A stretch of DNA of 58,727 nucleotides, from positions 1 through 58,727 of the forward strand of contig NZ_JANQOI010000081.1 in NCBI RefSeq assembly GCF_028289705.1. The letters run 5' to 3'. This stretch comes from Pelagibius sp. Lineage in GTDB: Bacteria; Pseudomonadota; Alphaproteobacteria; Kiloniellales; Kiloniellaceae. Positions within the stretch are counted from its first letter, which is position 1. Each line of letters starts with the position of its first letter. The translations under genes and the position numbers were made by a program. Shown here piece after piece: positions 50,611 through 57,804 of this stretch. Under the pieces are notes generated by a model. The model searched no databases, was not told where the DNA came from, and saw only the letters and a list, made by a program, of their open reading frames with translations.

Positions 50611-50654
50611 GGTTTTCCATGGGCCCTCGGGACAAGCCCGAGGGTGACGGCAGA
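50611..50654. repeat. CTTGT-loop hairpin, inverted orientation
   Basis: CCATGG (50617-50622) is followed by CCCTCGGG-ACAAG-CCCGAGGG (50624-50644) and TGAC. The loop ACAAG is the complement of CTTGT, so this copy is reversed relative to those at 49.9 and 52.5 kb. The stem sequence matches the first copy at 28.5 kb. It lies between the nuclease-like gene and the glutathionyl-hydroquinone reductase gene. Confidence 0.8.
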
Positions 50655-50682
50655 GACTGATGCCCGATTGAGTGCTCTGGCT

Positions 50683-51669
50683 TCAGGCTGCCTTCAGGCG
50701 GTCGCGGGTATGCGGCTGGGTGAAGTCGATGGCCGGGCCCTTGGGGACGATGCGGGTCGGGTTGATGCTTTCGTGGCTGCCGTAGTAGTGCTGCTGGATG
50801 TGAAAGAGGTCGACGGTCTCGGCGACGCCCGGCACTTGGTAGAGCTCGCGGGTGTAGTCCCAGAGGTTGGGGTAGTCGATGAGGCGCCGGCGGTTGCACT
50901 TGAAGTGGCCGTGGTAGACCGGATCGAAACGGACCAGGGTGGTGAAGAGGCGCCAGTCCGCCTCGGTGATCTGGTCGCCGGCGAGATAGCGCTGGCGTGA
51001 CAGACGCTCTTCCAGATCGTCGAGCGTCGCAAAAAGCGCGTCGAAGGCCTCCTCGTAAGCCTCCTGCGTCGTCGCGAAGCCGCACTTGTAGACGCCGTTG
51101 TTCACGCTGTCGTAGATCGGCTGGTTGATGGCATCGATCTCTTCGCGCAGCGCCTCGGGATAGAGATCGAGGGTCGAGCCGGTGAGGCCGTCGAAGGCGC
51201 TGTTGAACATGCGGATGATCTCCGCCGACTCGTTGCTGACGATGGTCTGGCGCTCTTTGTCCCAGAGCACCGGCACCGTGACCCGGCCCGTATACTGTGG
51301 ATCGGCCTTTGTGTAGATCTGGTGGAGGCGGCCGGCGCCGTTCAGCGGGTCGCCGGTGGCGCCGCGCCCCTCCTCGAAGGTCCAACCCTCTGCCCCCATG
51401 TGCCAGTGCACCACGGAAACCGGGACGATTTCCTCCAGGCCCTTCAGCTTCCGCACGATGAGGGTGCGGTGGGCCCAGGGGCAGGCGAGGGAGACGTAGA
51501 GGTGGTAGCGCCCGGCCTCCGCCTTGAAGCCGGACTCGCCGCTGGGGCCGGCGCTGCCGTCGGCGGTGATCCAGTTGCGGAAGGCGCTCTCCTTGCGCTG
51601 GAAGCGCCCGCCGCTCGCCTTGGTGTCGTACCAGCGGTCTTGCCAGACCCCATCCACCAGCAGGCCCAT
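50683..51669 (-). CDS. Glutathionyl-hydroquinone reductase (GST Xi class)
   Basis: A 328-residue enzyme that removes glutathione from glutathionyl-hydroquinones. YHLYVSLACPWAHRTLIVRK has the catalytic Cys63 in CPWAHR, which distinguishes the class. RVTVPVLWDKERQTIVSNES is the glutathione-binding cis-Pro block. The C-terminal helical domain includes DSVNNGVYKCGFATTQEAYE and ITEADWRLFTTLVRFDPVYH, with IDYPNLWDYTRELYQVPG. The ATG at 51669 has AAGGAG seven bases upstream; TTG at 51675 is too close to that SD. It lies downstream of pirin and wrbA on the same strand, forming a quinone-detoxification group. Confidence 0.94.
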   Translation of the reverse strand: MGLLVDGVWQDRWYDTKASGGRFQRKESAFRNWITADGSAGPSGESGFKAEAGRYHLYVSLACPWAHRTLIVRKLKGLEEIVPVSVVHWHMGAEGWTFEEGRGATGDPLNGAGRLHQIYTKADPQYTGRVTVPVLWDKERQTIVSNESAEIIRMFNSAFDGLTGSTLDLYPEALREEIDAINQPIYDSVNNGVYKCGFATTQEAYEEAFDALFATLDDLEERLSRQRYLAGDQITEADWRLFTTLVRFDPVYHGHFKCNRRRLIDYPNLWDYTRELYQVPGVAETVDLFHIQQHYYGSHESINPTRIVPKGPAIDFTQPHTRDRLKAA

Positions 51670-51724
51670 CTTCAATCTCCTTCGTTATGTATTTCGCCGC
51701 CGCTGCGCCGACAGGCGCGAACCA

Positions 51725-52423
51725 TCACGCCACATCGGCCAGCAGGATTTCCGCTTCTTCTTCCGCCGTGATGGTCACTTCTTCGACGCCGCTGACCACC
51801 ACGCCGTCGCGCGGCCCGGCGGACTCCTCGTTCACCGTGATGCGGCCCTTGGCCGGCACCAGATAAAGCTTACGCCCGGCCTCCAGGCGATGAGTGACGG
51901 ACTGGCCGGCCGCCAGGGTCGCGCCCAGGATGGCCGCGTCCTGGTGGATCGGCAGCGCGCCCTCGTGGTCCTTACGTCCAGAGGCCAGGGCCACCAGTTC
52001 CCCCGCGCGCTCGCCCTTGGGGAAGGCGCGGGTCTCCCAGCGCGGCTCGGCGCCGCGCAGGGCCGGCTCGATCCAGATCTGGAAGATCTGCGTCGGGTCC
52101 TCTTCCTCGTTGAACTCCGCATGCATGATGCCGCGGCCGGCGGACATCACCTGCACGTCGCCGGCCTCGGTGCGCCCGCGGTTGCCGAGGTGGTCCTGGT
52201 GGGTGATGGCGCCCTCGCGCACATAGGTGATGATCTCCATGTCGCGGTGGCCGTGCATGTCGAAGCCGCTGCCGGGGCGGATGGTGTCGTCGTTCCACAC
52301 CCGCAGCGTGCCGACGCCCATATGAGCCGGGTCGTAGTATTCGGCAAAGCTGAAGTGATAGCGCGCCGAAAGCCAGTCGTTCTGGAAACGGCCGAGCGCG
52401 TCGAAGGGTTTGATCTCGATCAT
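51725..52423 (-). CDS. Pirin-family protein
   Basis: A 232-residue bicupin of the pirin family; some members are quercetinases, others redox-linked regulators. The metal ligands match human pirin exactly: His57 and His59 (GFDMHGHRDME), His101 and Glu103 (GRGIMHAEFN). FQIWIEPALRGAEPRWETRA is the conserved mid-region. Length is normal. The ATG at 52423 gives MIEIKPFDALGRFQ; the frame stays open far upstream without homology. It lies 55 bp before the reductase gene, probably cotranscribed. A CCATGG-type repeat occupies the upstream region. Confidence 0.94.
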   Translation of the reverse strand: MIEIKPFDALGRFQNDWLSARYHFSFAEYYDPAHMGVGTLRVWNDDTIRPGSGFDMHGHRDMEIITYVREGAITHQDHLGNRGRTEAGDVQVMSAGRGIMHAEFNEEEDPTQIFQIWIEPALRGAEPRWETRAFPKGERAGELVALASGRKDHEGALPIHQDAAILGATLAAGQSVTHRLEAGRKLYLVPAKGRITVNEESAGPRDGVVVSGVEEVTITAEEEAEILLADVA

Positions 52424-52516
52424 CGTCTTTGTCCCGAGTACTTTGGGTGTCTGTAACCCTGCTCCAAAATGAATCCGTGTCCGACAAAGGGCTCTCGCCC
52501 TCTGGCCTCCCCGATC

Positions 52517-52614
52517 TTCATTGCCGGACTTGTTCCGGCAATCCATGGGGGTTCGAGGCTCGGTTCTTCCATGGATCCCCGAAGAAGAGATGGGGGACAA
52601 GCCCGAGGCTGACG
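52517..52614. repeat. CTTGT-loop hairpin pair, second half degenerate
   Basis: ATTGCCGGA-CTTGT-TCCGGCAAT (52520-52542) is followed by CCATGG. A second, decayed inverted unit follows: CCATGG at 52569-52574, then a disrupted stem with GGGGACAAGCCCGAGGCTGAC. Architecture and loop match the 28.5-kb copy, while stem bases differ but still pair. It lies between wrbA and pirin. Confidence 0.75.
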
Positions 52615-52684
52615 ATGTAAATAGGGGCGGCTTTGGCAAACCATTGAAATCAGATCATTCATTTCGAGTCAGACTATGTGATCC

Positions 52685-53287
52685 CTAGCCCGCCAGCTTC
52701 TTGGCGATCTCCGCCACGTGGCGGCCCTGGAAGCGGGCCATCCCCAGCTCCTTCTCGCTGACCTGGCGGCTGCCGTCGCCGGCGGCAATCGTCGTGGCGC
52801 CGTAGGGCGACCCGCCGGCGATCTCGTCCAGGGTCATCTGCTCCTGGCAGCTATAGGGCAGGCCGACCACAACCATGCCCTGATGGAACAGGGTCGTGTG
52901 GAAGGAGGTGATGGTCGTCTCCTGGCCGCCGTGCTGTGTGGCGGTGGAGACGAAGACGCTGCCCACCTTGCCGATCAGCGCGCCTTTCATCCAGAGGCCG
53001 CCGGTCTGGTCGAGGAAATTGCGCATCTGGGAGGCCATGTTGCCGAAGCGCGTCGGCGTGCCGAAGAGGATGGCGTCGTAGTCCGCCAGTTCGCCCGGCT
53101 CGGCGATGGGGGCGGCCTGGTCCAGCTTCACCCCGGCATTCCGGGCGACCTCCTCGGGCATCAGCTCGGGCACTCGTTTCACCGTGACCTCGACACCGTC
53201 CACTTCGCGGGCGCCCTCGGCCACGGCGCCGGCCATGGTTTCGACGTGTCCGTAGCTGCTGTAGTAGAGAACCAGAACCTTGGTCAT
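52685..53287 (-). CDS. wrbA: NAD(P)H:quinone oxidoreductase WrbA
   Basis: A 200-residue flavodoxin-like quinone reductase performing two-electron quinone reduction and so preventing semiquinone formation. [20 protein letters not shown] is the FMN phosphate loop. [20 protein letters not shown] and [18 protein letters not shown] are the WrbA signature. [20 protein letters not shown] and [15 protein letters not shown] surround the flavin. Length is normal. It is divergent from the LysR regulator with about 130 bp between, so it is its likely target. Pirin and the reductase follow on the same strand. Confidence 0.95.
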   Translation of the reverse strand: MTKVLVLYYSSYGHVETMAGAVAEGAREVDGVEVTVKRVPELMPEEVARNAGVKLDQAAPIAEPGELADYDAILFGTPTRFGNMASQMRNFLDQTGGLWMKGALIGKVGSVFVSTATQHGGQETTITSFHTTLFHQGMVVVGLPYSCQEQMTLDEIAGGSPYGATTIAAGDGSRQVSEKELGMARFQGRHVAEIAKKLAG

Positions 53288-53395
53288 CGCTGGATGCCCC
53301 CTTGCTTGGATTGGCGCGCGCCGGCGCGCCTTCGATGCGATGACCCTTACCTAATGTGTTCTCTTTCGGATATTAATATGGTATTCGAGAACAGG

Positions 53396-53417
53396 ATTGT
53401 TTCTCATAGGAAACAAT
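53396..53417. promoter_or_regulatory. Perfect 8-bp inverted repeat at the LysR start, probable operator
   Basis: ATTGTTTC and GAAACAAT are perfect 8-bp arms around six bases. The repeat ends two bases before the LysR ATG, and its right arm contains the probable SD (AGGAAA). Binding would block translation or transcription of the regulator, pointing to autoregulation. A second, wider dyad lies just upstream: GTTCTC (53358-53363) and GAGAAC (53387-53392). Either could be the site that also controls wrbA. Confidence 0.6.
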
Positions 53418-53419
53418 AG

Positions 53420-54352
53420 ATGCCCCGTCTCGACGCTATGGAGGTCTTCGCCGAGGTGGTGGAGGCCGAGAGCTTCTCCGGCGCCGCCCGCGCCCTGGGG
53501 ATTAGCAAGTCGGCGGTCTCCAAGCAGATCGGCCGGCTGGAGGATCGCCTGGGGGTGCGCCTCCTGAACCGCACCACCCGCCGGCTCTCCCTCACCGAGG
53601 CGGGGGCCGGCTACTACGAGGCCAGCCGCCGGGTGCTGGACGAGGCCCTGGCGGCGGAGACCGCGGTCAGCAGCCTGGCGGCAGCGCCGCGCGGCCTCCT
53701 GAAACTGAATGCCCCCATGTCCTTCGGCTTCCTGCACCTGGCAAAGGCGATCCCCGCGTTCCACGCCCGCCATCCGCAGATCGTCATCGACGCGGCGATG
53801 AACGACCGCTTCGTCGACCTGGTGGAGGAGGGTTACGACCTCGCCATCCGCATCAGCGAGCTGCGGGATTCCAGCCTCATCGCCCGCCGCCTGGCGCCCA
53901 GCCGCACCGTGCTCTGCGCCAGCCCGGACTATCTGGCGCGGCGCGGCGAACCGCGCCAGCCGCAGGATCTGAAGGACCACGACTGCCTGATCTACTCCGC
54001 CATCGACCTGCCGCAGGAATGGCGCTTTGCCGGGCCCAACGGCCCGGTCCGGGTGAAGGTGAAGGGCCCCTTCCAGGCCAACAACGGCGATGCGCTCTGC
54101 AGCGCCGCCATGGCGGGCATGGGCATCGTGCGGCTGCCCACCTTCATCGCCGGCGAACATCTGGTCGCCGGACGGCTGGTGCCGGTGATGTGCGGCTTTC
54201 CGGCGGGCGAGCAGGGGATCTATGCCGTCTATCCCCACAGCCGCAACCTCTCCGCCAAGGTGCGCGCCTTCGTCGACTTCCTGGCCGAGCGCTTCGGCCC
54301 CGAGCCCTACTGGGACCGCGGTCTGGAGGCGCTGCTGACGGCACAGGCGTGA
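53420..54352 (+). CDS. LysR-family transcriptional regulator, divergent from wrbA
   Basis: A 310-residue regulator. MPRLDAMEVFAEVVEAESFS and GAARALGISKSAVSKQIGRL are the N-terminal winged HTH. The effector domain begins at about residue 91 (GLLKLNAPMSFGFLHLAKAI) and includes GYDLAIRISELRDSSLIARR, DCLIYSAIDLPQEWRFAG and AAMAGMGIVRLPTFIAGE. The effector may be a quinone or an electrophile, given the neighbouring wrbA, pirin and glutathionyl-hydroquinone reductase genes. The ATG at 53420 lies directly after an inverted repeat. Confidence 0.93.
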   Translation: MPRLDAMEVFAEVVEAESFSGAARALGISKSAVSKQIGRLEDRLGVRLLNRTTRRLSLTEAGAGYYEASRRVLDEALAAETAVSSLAAAPRGLLKLNAPMSFGFLHLAKAIPAFHARHPQIVIDAAMNDRFVDLVEEGYDLAIRISELRDSSLIARRLAPSRTVLCASPDYLARRGEPRQPQDLKDHDCLIYSAIDLPQEWRFAGPNGPVRVKVKGPFQANNGDALCSAAMAGMGIVRLPTFIAGEHLVAGRLVPVMCGFPAGEQGIYAVYPHSRNLSAKVRAFVDFLAERFGPEPYWDRGLEALLTAQA

Positions 54353-54585
54353 CCGACGTCCGTGCGCGAGGAGACTGGAAAGCCGCATCGAACTGTGTTA
54401 AGGCAGATCGCCGTGGCGGGCGTTAAACCCCCGCGATGGTTGGATTTCAAGGAAGGACGATCCCTTGCCAGACCAGGAGAGACTGCGACGACGACGCTGA
54501 GCCCCGCGCCTTTCGCGCGCGCTGACGCCTGCGCCTGCAGTTTTCCTGCGCCGTTCCGAGGAGCGGCCAGCCTGGAAGAGAGATC

Positions 54586-55128
54586 ATGACCTTCACCCTT
54601 GTGCCCGAGCGGCCCGACGACGCCGCCCTCAACGCCCCCCTCCTGGACCGGACCTTCGGCTTCGACCGCACGCGGCGCACCGTCTATCGCCTGCGCGAGG
54701 GCATCGAGCCGCTTGCCGAGTTGAGCTTCTCCGCGGTCGCCGACGACGGCGGGCTGTTGGGCTCGATCCGCTACTGGCCCATTGAGATCGCCGGCACGCC
54801 GGCCATTCTCCTGGGTCCCCTGGCGGTGGAGCCGGCGCTGCAGGGCCAGGGCATCGGCAAGGCGCTGGTGGGCTACAGCCTGGATGCGGCCCGGCGCCAG
54901 GGCCATGAGATCTGCGTGGTGGTGGGCGATCCCAACTACTACCGGCCCTTCGGCTTCATCTCCGCCGCGGCCCAGGGCCTCTCGCTGCCGGGCCCGGTGG
55001 AGCCGGAGCGCTTTCAGGTCCTGGCCCTGGTGGACGGCGCGCTGGAGGAGGTCTATGGCGTCATCGCCCGCAGCCGGACCCCCGCCGCCCCCCGGTCCCG
55101 GAGGCGCCTTCGCCGCTCCGTCGCCTGA
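54586..55128 (+). CDS. GNAT-family N-acetyltransferase (YhbS-like)
   Basis: A 180-residue acetyl-CoA-dependent transferase. LGPLAVEPALQGQGIGKALV is motif A, with the QGQGIGKAL pyrophosphate-binding loop. CVVVGDPNYYRPFGFISAA is the YhbS-type block, with YYxxFGF. VFQVLALVDG-like text follows. The last 20 residues are very basic (RSRRRLRRSVA). The substrate is unknown. The ATG at 54586 has GGAAGAGAG upstream. The 233 bp before it hold no other gene. Confidence 0.88.
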   Translation: MTFTLVPERPDDAALNAPLLDRTFGFDRTRRTVYRLREGIEPLAELSFSAVADDGGLLGSIRYWPIEIAGTPAILLGPLAVEPALQGQGIGKALVGYSLDAARRQGHEICVVVGDPNYYRPFGFISAAAQGLSLPGPVEPERFQVLALVDGALEEVYGVIARSRTPAAPRSRRRLRRSVA

Positions 55129-55167
55129 AGCGGAAGGCGCTTAGGAAGACGGCAACCGGAAAGCGCT

Positions 55168-55665
55168 CTAACCGTTGAGTTGCCAGATGGCGGCGTTGAG
55201 CGCGGTGGCGTAGCCGAGCCAGAGGATGTAGGGCAGGAACAGCCAGCCCGCCACCCGGGAGATTTTCGCAAAGCTCAGGGTCGTCGCCACCACCGCGCCG
55301 ATCAGGCCGGCGATGACCAGGAGGCCCAGCAGGGGATCCCGCAACCCGAAGAAAGCGGCCGACCAGAGTACGTTGAGGCCGAGCTGCAGGAAAAAGAGGC
55401 CCAGCGGCAGCCGCCGCGCGCCGCGCCCGGCTTCCTTCCAGATCAGCCAGGCAGCAATGCCGATGGCCAGATAAATCAGGGTCCAGGCGATGGGGAAGGC
55501 CAGGTTGGGCGGGGTCCAGGCCGGCTTGACGAGGCTGGGGTACCACTCGGCCAGGGAGGGCTCGGTGATATAGGCCCCCAGCCGCCCGGCCAGCAGGCAG
55601 ATGATGACGAAGACGAGTAGCATGATGGGGCTCGTCAACGGGTCGAGATGCCTGGGCCGCTGCAT
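55168..55665 (-). CDS. tspO: TspO/MBR-family membrane protein
   Basis: A 165-residue (or 151) five-helix membrane protein of the TspO family, which binds tetrapyrroles and affects porphyrin and stress responses. SLAEWYPSLVKPAWTPPNLA is the diagnostic block. WTLIYLAIGIAAWLIW, FFLQLGLNVLWSAAFFGLRD and YILWLGYATALNAAIWQLNG are the characteristic helices, with LNVLWSxxFFG and ATALNxxIWxLN conserved. The first ATG is at 55665; ATG at 55623 gives the more typical MLLVFVIICLL start. Confidence 0.93.
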   Translation of the reverse strand: MQRPRHLDPLTSPIMLLVFVIICLLAGRLGAYITEPSLAEWYPSLVKPAWTPPNLAFPIAWTLIYLAIGIAAWLIWKEAGRGARRLPLGLFFLQLGLNVLWSAAFFGLRDPLLGLLVIAGLIGAVVATTLSFAKISRVAGWLFLPYILWLGYATALNAAIWQLNG

Positions 55666-55725
55666 GGAAACTCTGTGCGCCTGGTACCGACGTCGATTGA
55701 AGGGTTCAGCTCGGTAGAACGATGC

Positions 55726-57804
55726 CTAGCGCCCTTCGCGCTGCCAGGCAAGGACCGCGGTGGCGAGGGCCAGGCAGAGGACCAGCAGGGCCGGCAGCAG
55801 GGGGATCTGCAGCACGCCGGTGACGACGTAGCCGCCGCCGCTCTTGATGCCGATCCAGTTGCGCCCGAAGCGGTCGCGGCTGCCGCCCACCTTGCGCAGC
55901 TCCGGCAGGTCGAGCCCGGCAAGGCGGCGCACGGTGCCTCGGCTCTCCCGGGTCAGGGGTTCGACCAGGGCGCCGGTAGAGCGCGGGTCGCGCAGCTCCA
56001 GCGGATTGAGCGGGCCGGCGGCGGCCAGGGTGGTCAGGACGCCGTCGGTGATGCGGTAGAGGCCGTTCTCGCTGGCGGTCAGGCGCGCGACGGCCCGGCC
56101 CGGGCCGTCCGGGATCAGCGGCAGGCTGCGGATCTCGCCGGAGGGCAGGGTGACCGTCACCTCCGGCAGGGCCTCGGTCAGCGAGCGCCGGGTGATCAGC
56201 AGTTGGGCACCGCGGACCAGGGCCCGCAGGTCCTCCTCCTCCAGGTCCGGTTCCTTCATCAGCCAATGGGAGATGCGGCGCAGCAGCTCCGCCTGGGGCC
56301 CGCCGCCTTCGAAGCCGCGGGACCAGAGCCACATGTGGTCGCTCATCAACTGGGCCACGCGCCCCTCGCCGACGCGGTCGAGTACCAGCAGCGGCCGGTC
56401 TTCGATGCCCTGCATGACGATGACACCGCTGTTGCGGTCGGCGTCGACCTGGCGGAACCAGCGCCCCCAGGGCGGGGTCTGCACGTCTTCGGCGCGGTCG
56501 TCCAGCTCGGCGGTCACCGGATGGCGCTGGCCGACGTCGGTGATCTGAGGGTGAAAGCCGTTCTCGAAGATGGCGCCGGTGGGCTCCGCCGGCAGCACCC
56601 GGCCCAGGGGCGTGCGATAGAGCGACAGCGGGGTGGCGAAGGTGGGCCCCACGGCCTCCAGCAGGGCGCCGCCCTTCTCCACGTAGTCGGCGACGTTCTC
56701 CAGGTAGATGCTGGGCAGCACCCCGCGGCGGCGGTAGCGGTCGAAGATGATCAGGTCGAACTCGTCGAGCTTCACCTCGAAGAGCTCGCGGGTGGGAAAG
56801 GCGATCAGCGAAAGCTCGCGGATCGGCGTGCCATCCTGCTTCTCCGGCGGGCGCAGAATGGTGAAGTGCACGAGGTCCACCGAGGGGTCGGACTTCAGGA
56901 TGTTGCGCCAGGCGCGTTCCCCGGCGTGGGGTTCGCCGGAGACCAGCAGCACACGCAGGCGGTCGCGTACGCCGTTCACCACCACCGCGGCCCGGTTGTT
57001 GGCCAGGGTCAGCTCCTGTGGGCCCGGTTCCACCTCGATCTCCAGGACGCTGGGGCCCCGGTGGTCCAGCTCGAAGGCGACCTCTTCCTCGACCCCGATG
57101 CGCGCGCTGACGCTCTGGCTCTCGCGGCCGTCCTGGCGCAGGCTGACCCGCGCCGAGCCGCCGGGGCTGCCGCTGATCAGATCGTCGATGCGCAGCTTCA
57201 GGGTCAGTTGGTCGCCGACGATGCCGAAGCTGGGCGCCTGGGTCACCACCAGCCGGCGGTCGCCTTCCTCCTCCTCGCCGGTCAGCAGCAGATGGACCGG
57301 TGCCTCGATCCCGAGGCTCTCCACGGACTCCGGCAGATCGTGGATCTGTCCGTCGCTCACCAGGATGACCCCGGCGACCCGCTGGCGCGGCACCTTGGCC
57401 AGGCCCTGGCGCAGGGCGCCGAACAGCCGGGTGCCCTCGATGTCAGGGGCGCCGCGGCTGTCGCCGGCGCGGATCAGGCGCACCTCGGTATCGCTGAGAC
57501 TGCCGAGCGCGTCCATCAGGTGCGCTACGGCGGCTTCGGTCTGCTGGCGCCGCTCGCCGATGGCCTGGCTGGCGCTCTCGTCGACGACGACGAAGGCGAC
57601 ATCGCTCAGTGGGTCGCGCTGCTCCTCGATCAGGGAGGGATTGGCCAGCGCCAGCAGCAGGATCGCGAAAGCCGCGGCGCGCCAGAACACCCCCGGCGCG
57701 CGGCGCCAGAGGGCAAGGGCGAGAAGCAGGACGGCGAGACCCGCAAGCGCCATGAGCAGCGCTTCCGGCAGCAGAGGGGCCCAGTGAACCGAGAGCGCCG
57801 TCAT
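55726..57804 (-). CDS. Large membrane protein with VWA-like and glutamine-amidotransferase-like regions
   Basis: A 692-residue membrane protein. Two TM helices lie at the N-terminus (LLMALAGLAVLLLALALW, FWRAAAFAILLLALANPSLI) and one at the C-terminus (IPLLPALLVLCLALATAVLA). VAFVVVDESASQAIGERRQQ has a DxSxS MIDAS-like pattern. Around residue 290-420 RLRVLLVSGEPHAGERAWRN and LDEFDLIIFDRYRRRG with YVEKGGALLEAVGP resemble a class I glutamine-amidotransferase-like fold without catalytic Cys. Such proteins follow MoxR/DUF58/BatA genes in alphaproteobacteria. The start overlaps the stop of the DUF4159 gene by 4 bp. The role is unknown. Confidence 0.82.
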   Translation of the reverse strand: MTALSVHWAPLLPEALLMALAGLAVLLLALALWRRAPGVFWRAAAFAILLLALANPSLIEEQRDPLSDVAFVVVDESASQAIGERRQQTEAAVAHLMDALGSLSDTEVRLIRAGDSRGAPDIEGTRLFGALRQGLAKVPRQRVAGVILVSDGQIHDLPESVESLGIEAPVHLLLTGEEEEGDRRLVVTQAPSFGIVGDQLTLKLRIDDLISGSPGGSARVSLRQDGRESQSVSARIGVEEEVAFELDHRGPSVLEIEVEPGPQELTLANNRAAVVVNGVRDRLRVLLVSGEPHAGERAWRNILKSDPSVDLVHFTILRPPEKQDGTPIRELSLIAFPTRELFEVKLDEFDLIIFDRYRRRGVLPSIYLENVADYVEKGGALLEAVGPTFATPLSLYRTPLGRVLPAEPTGAIFENGFHPQITDVGQRHPVTAELDDRAEDVQTPPWGRWFRQVDADRNSGVIVMQGIEDRPLLVLDRVGEGRVAQLMSDHMWLWSRGFEGGGPQAELLRRISHWLMKEPDLEEEDLRALVRGAQLLITRRSLTEALPEVTVTLPSGEIRSLPLIPDGPGRAVARLTASENGLYRITDGVLTTLAAAGPLNPLELRDPRSTGALVEPLTRESRGTVRRLAGLDLPELRKVGGSRDRFGRNWIGIKSGGGYVVTGVLQIPLLPALLVLCLALATAVLAWQREGR

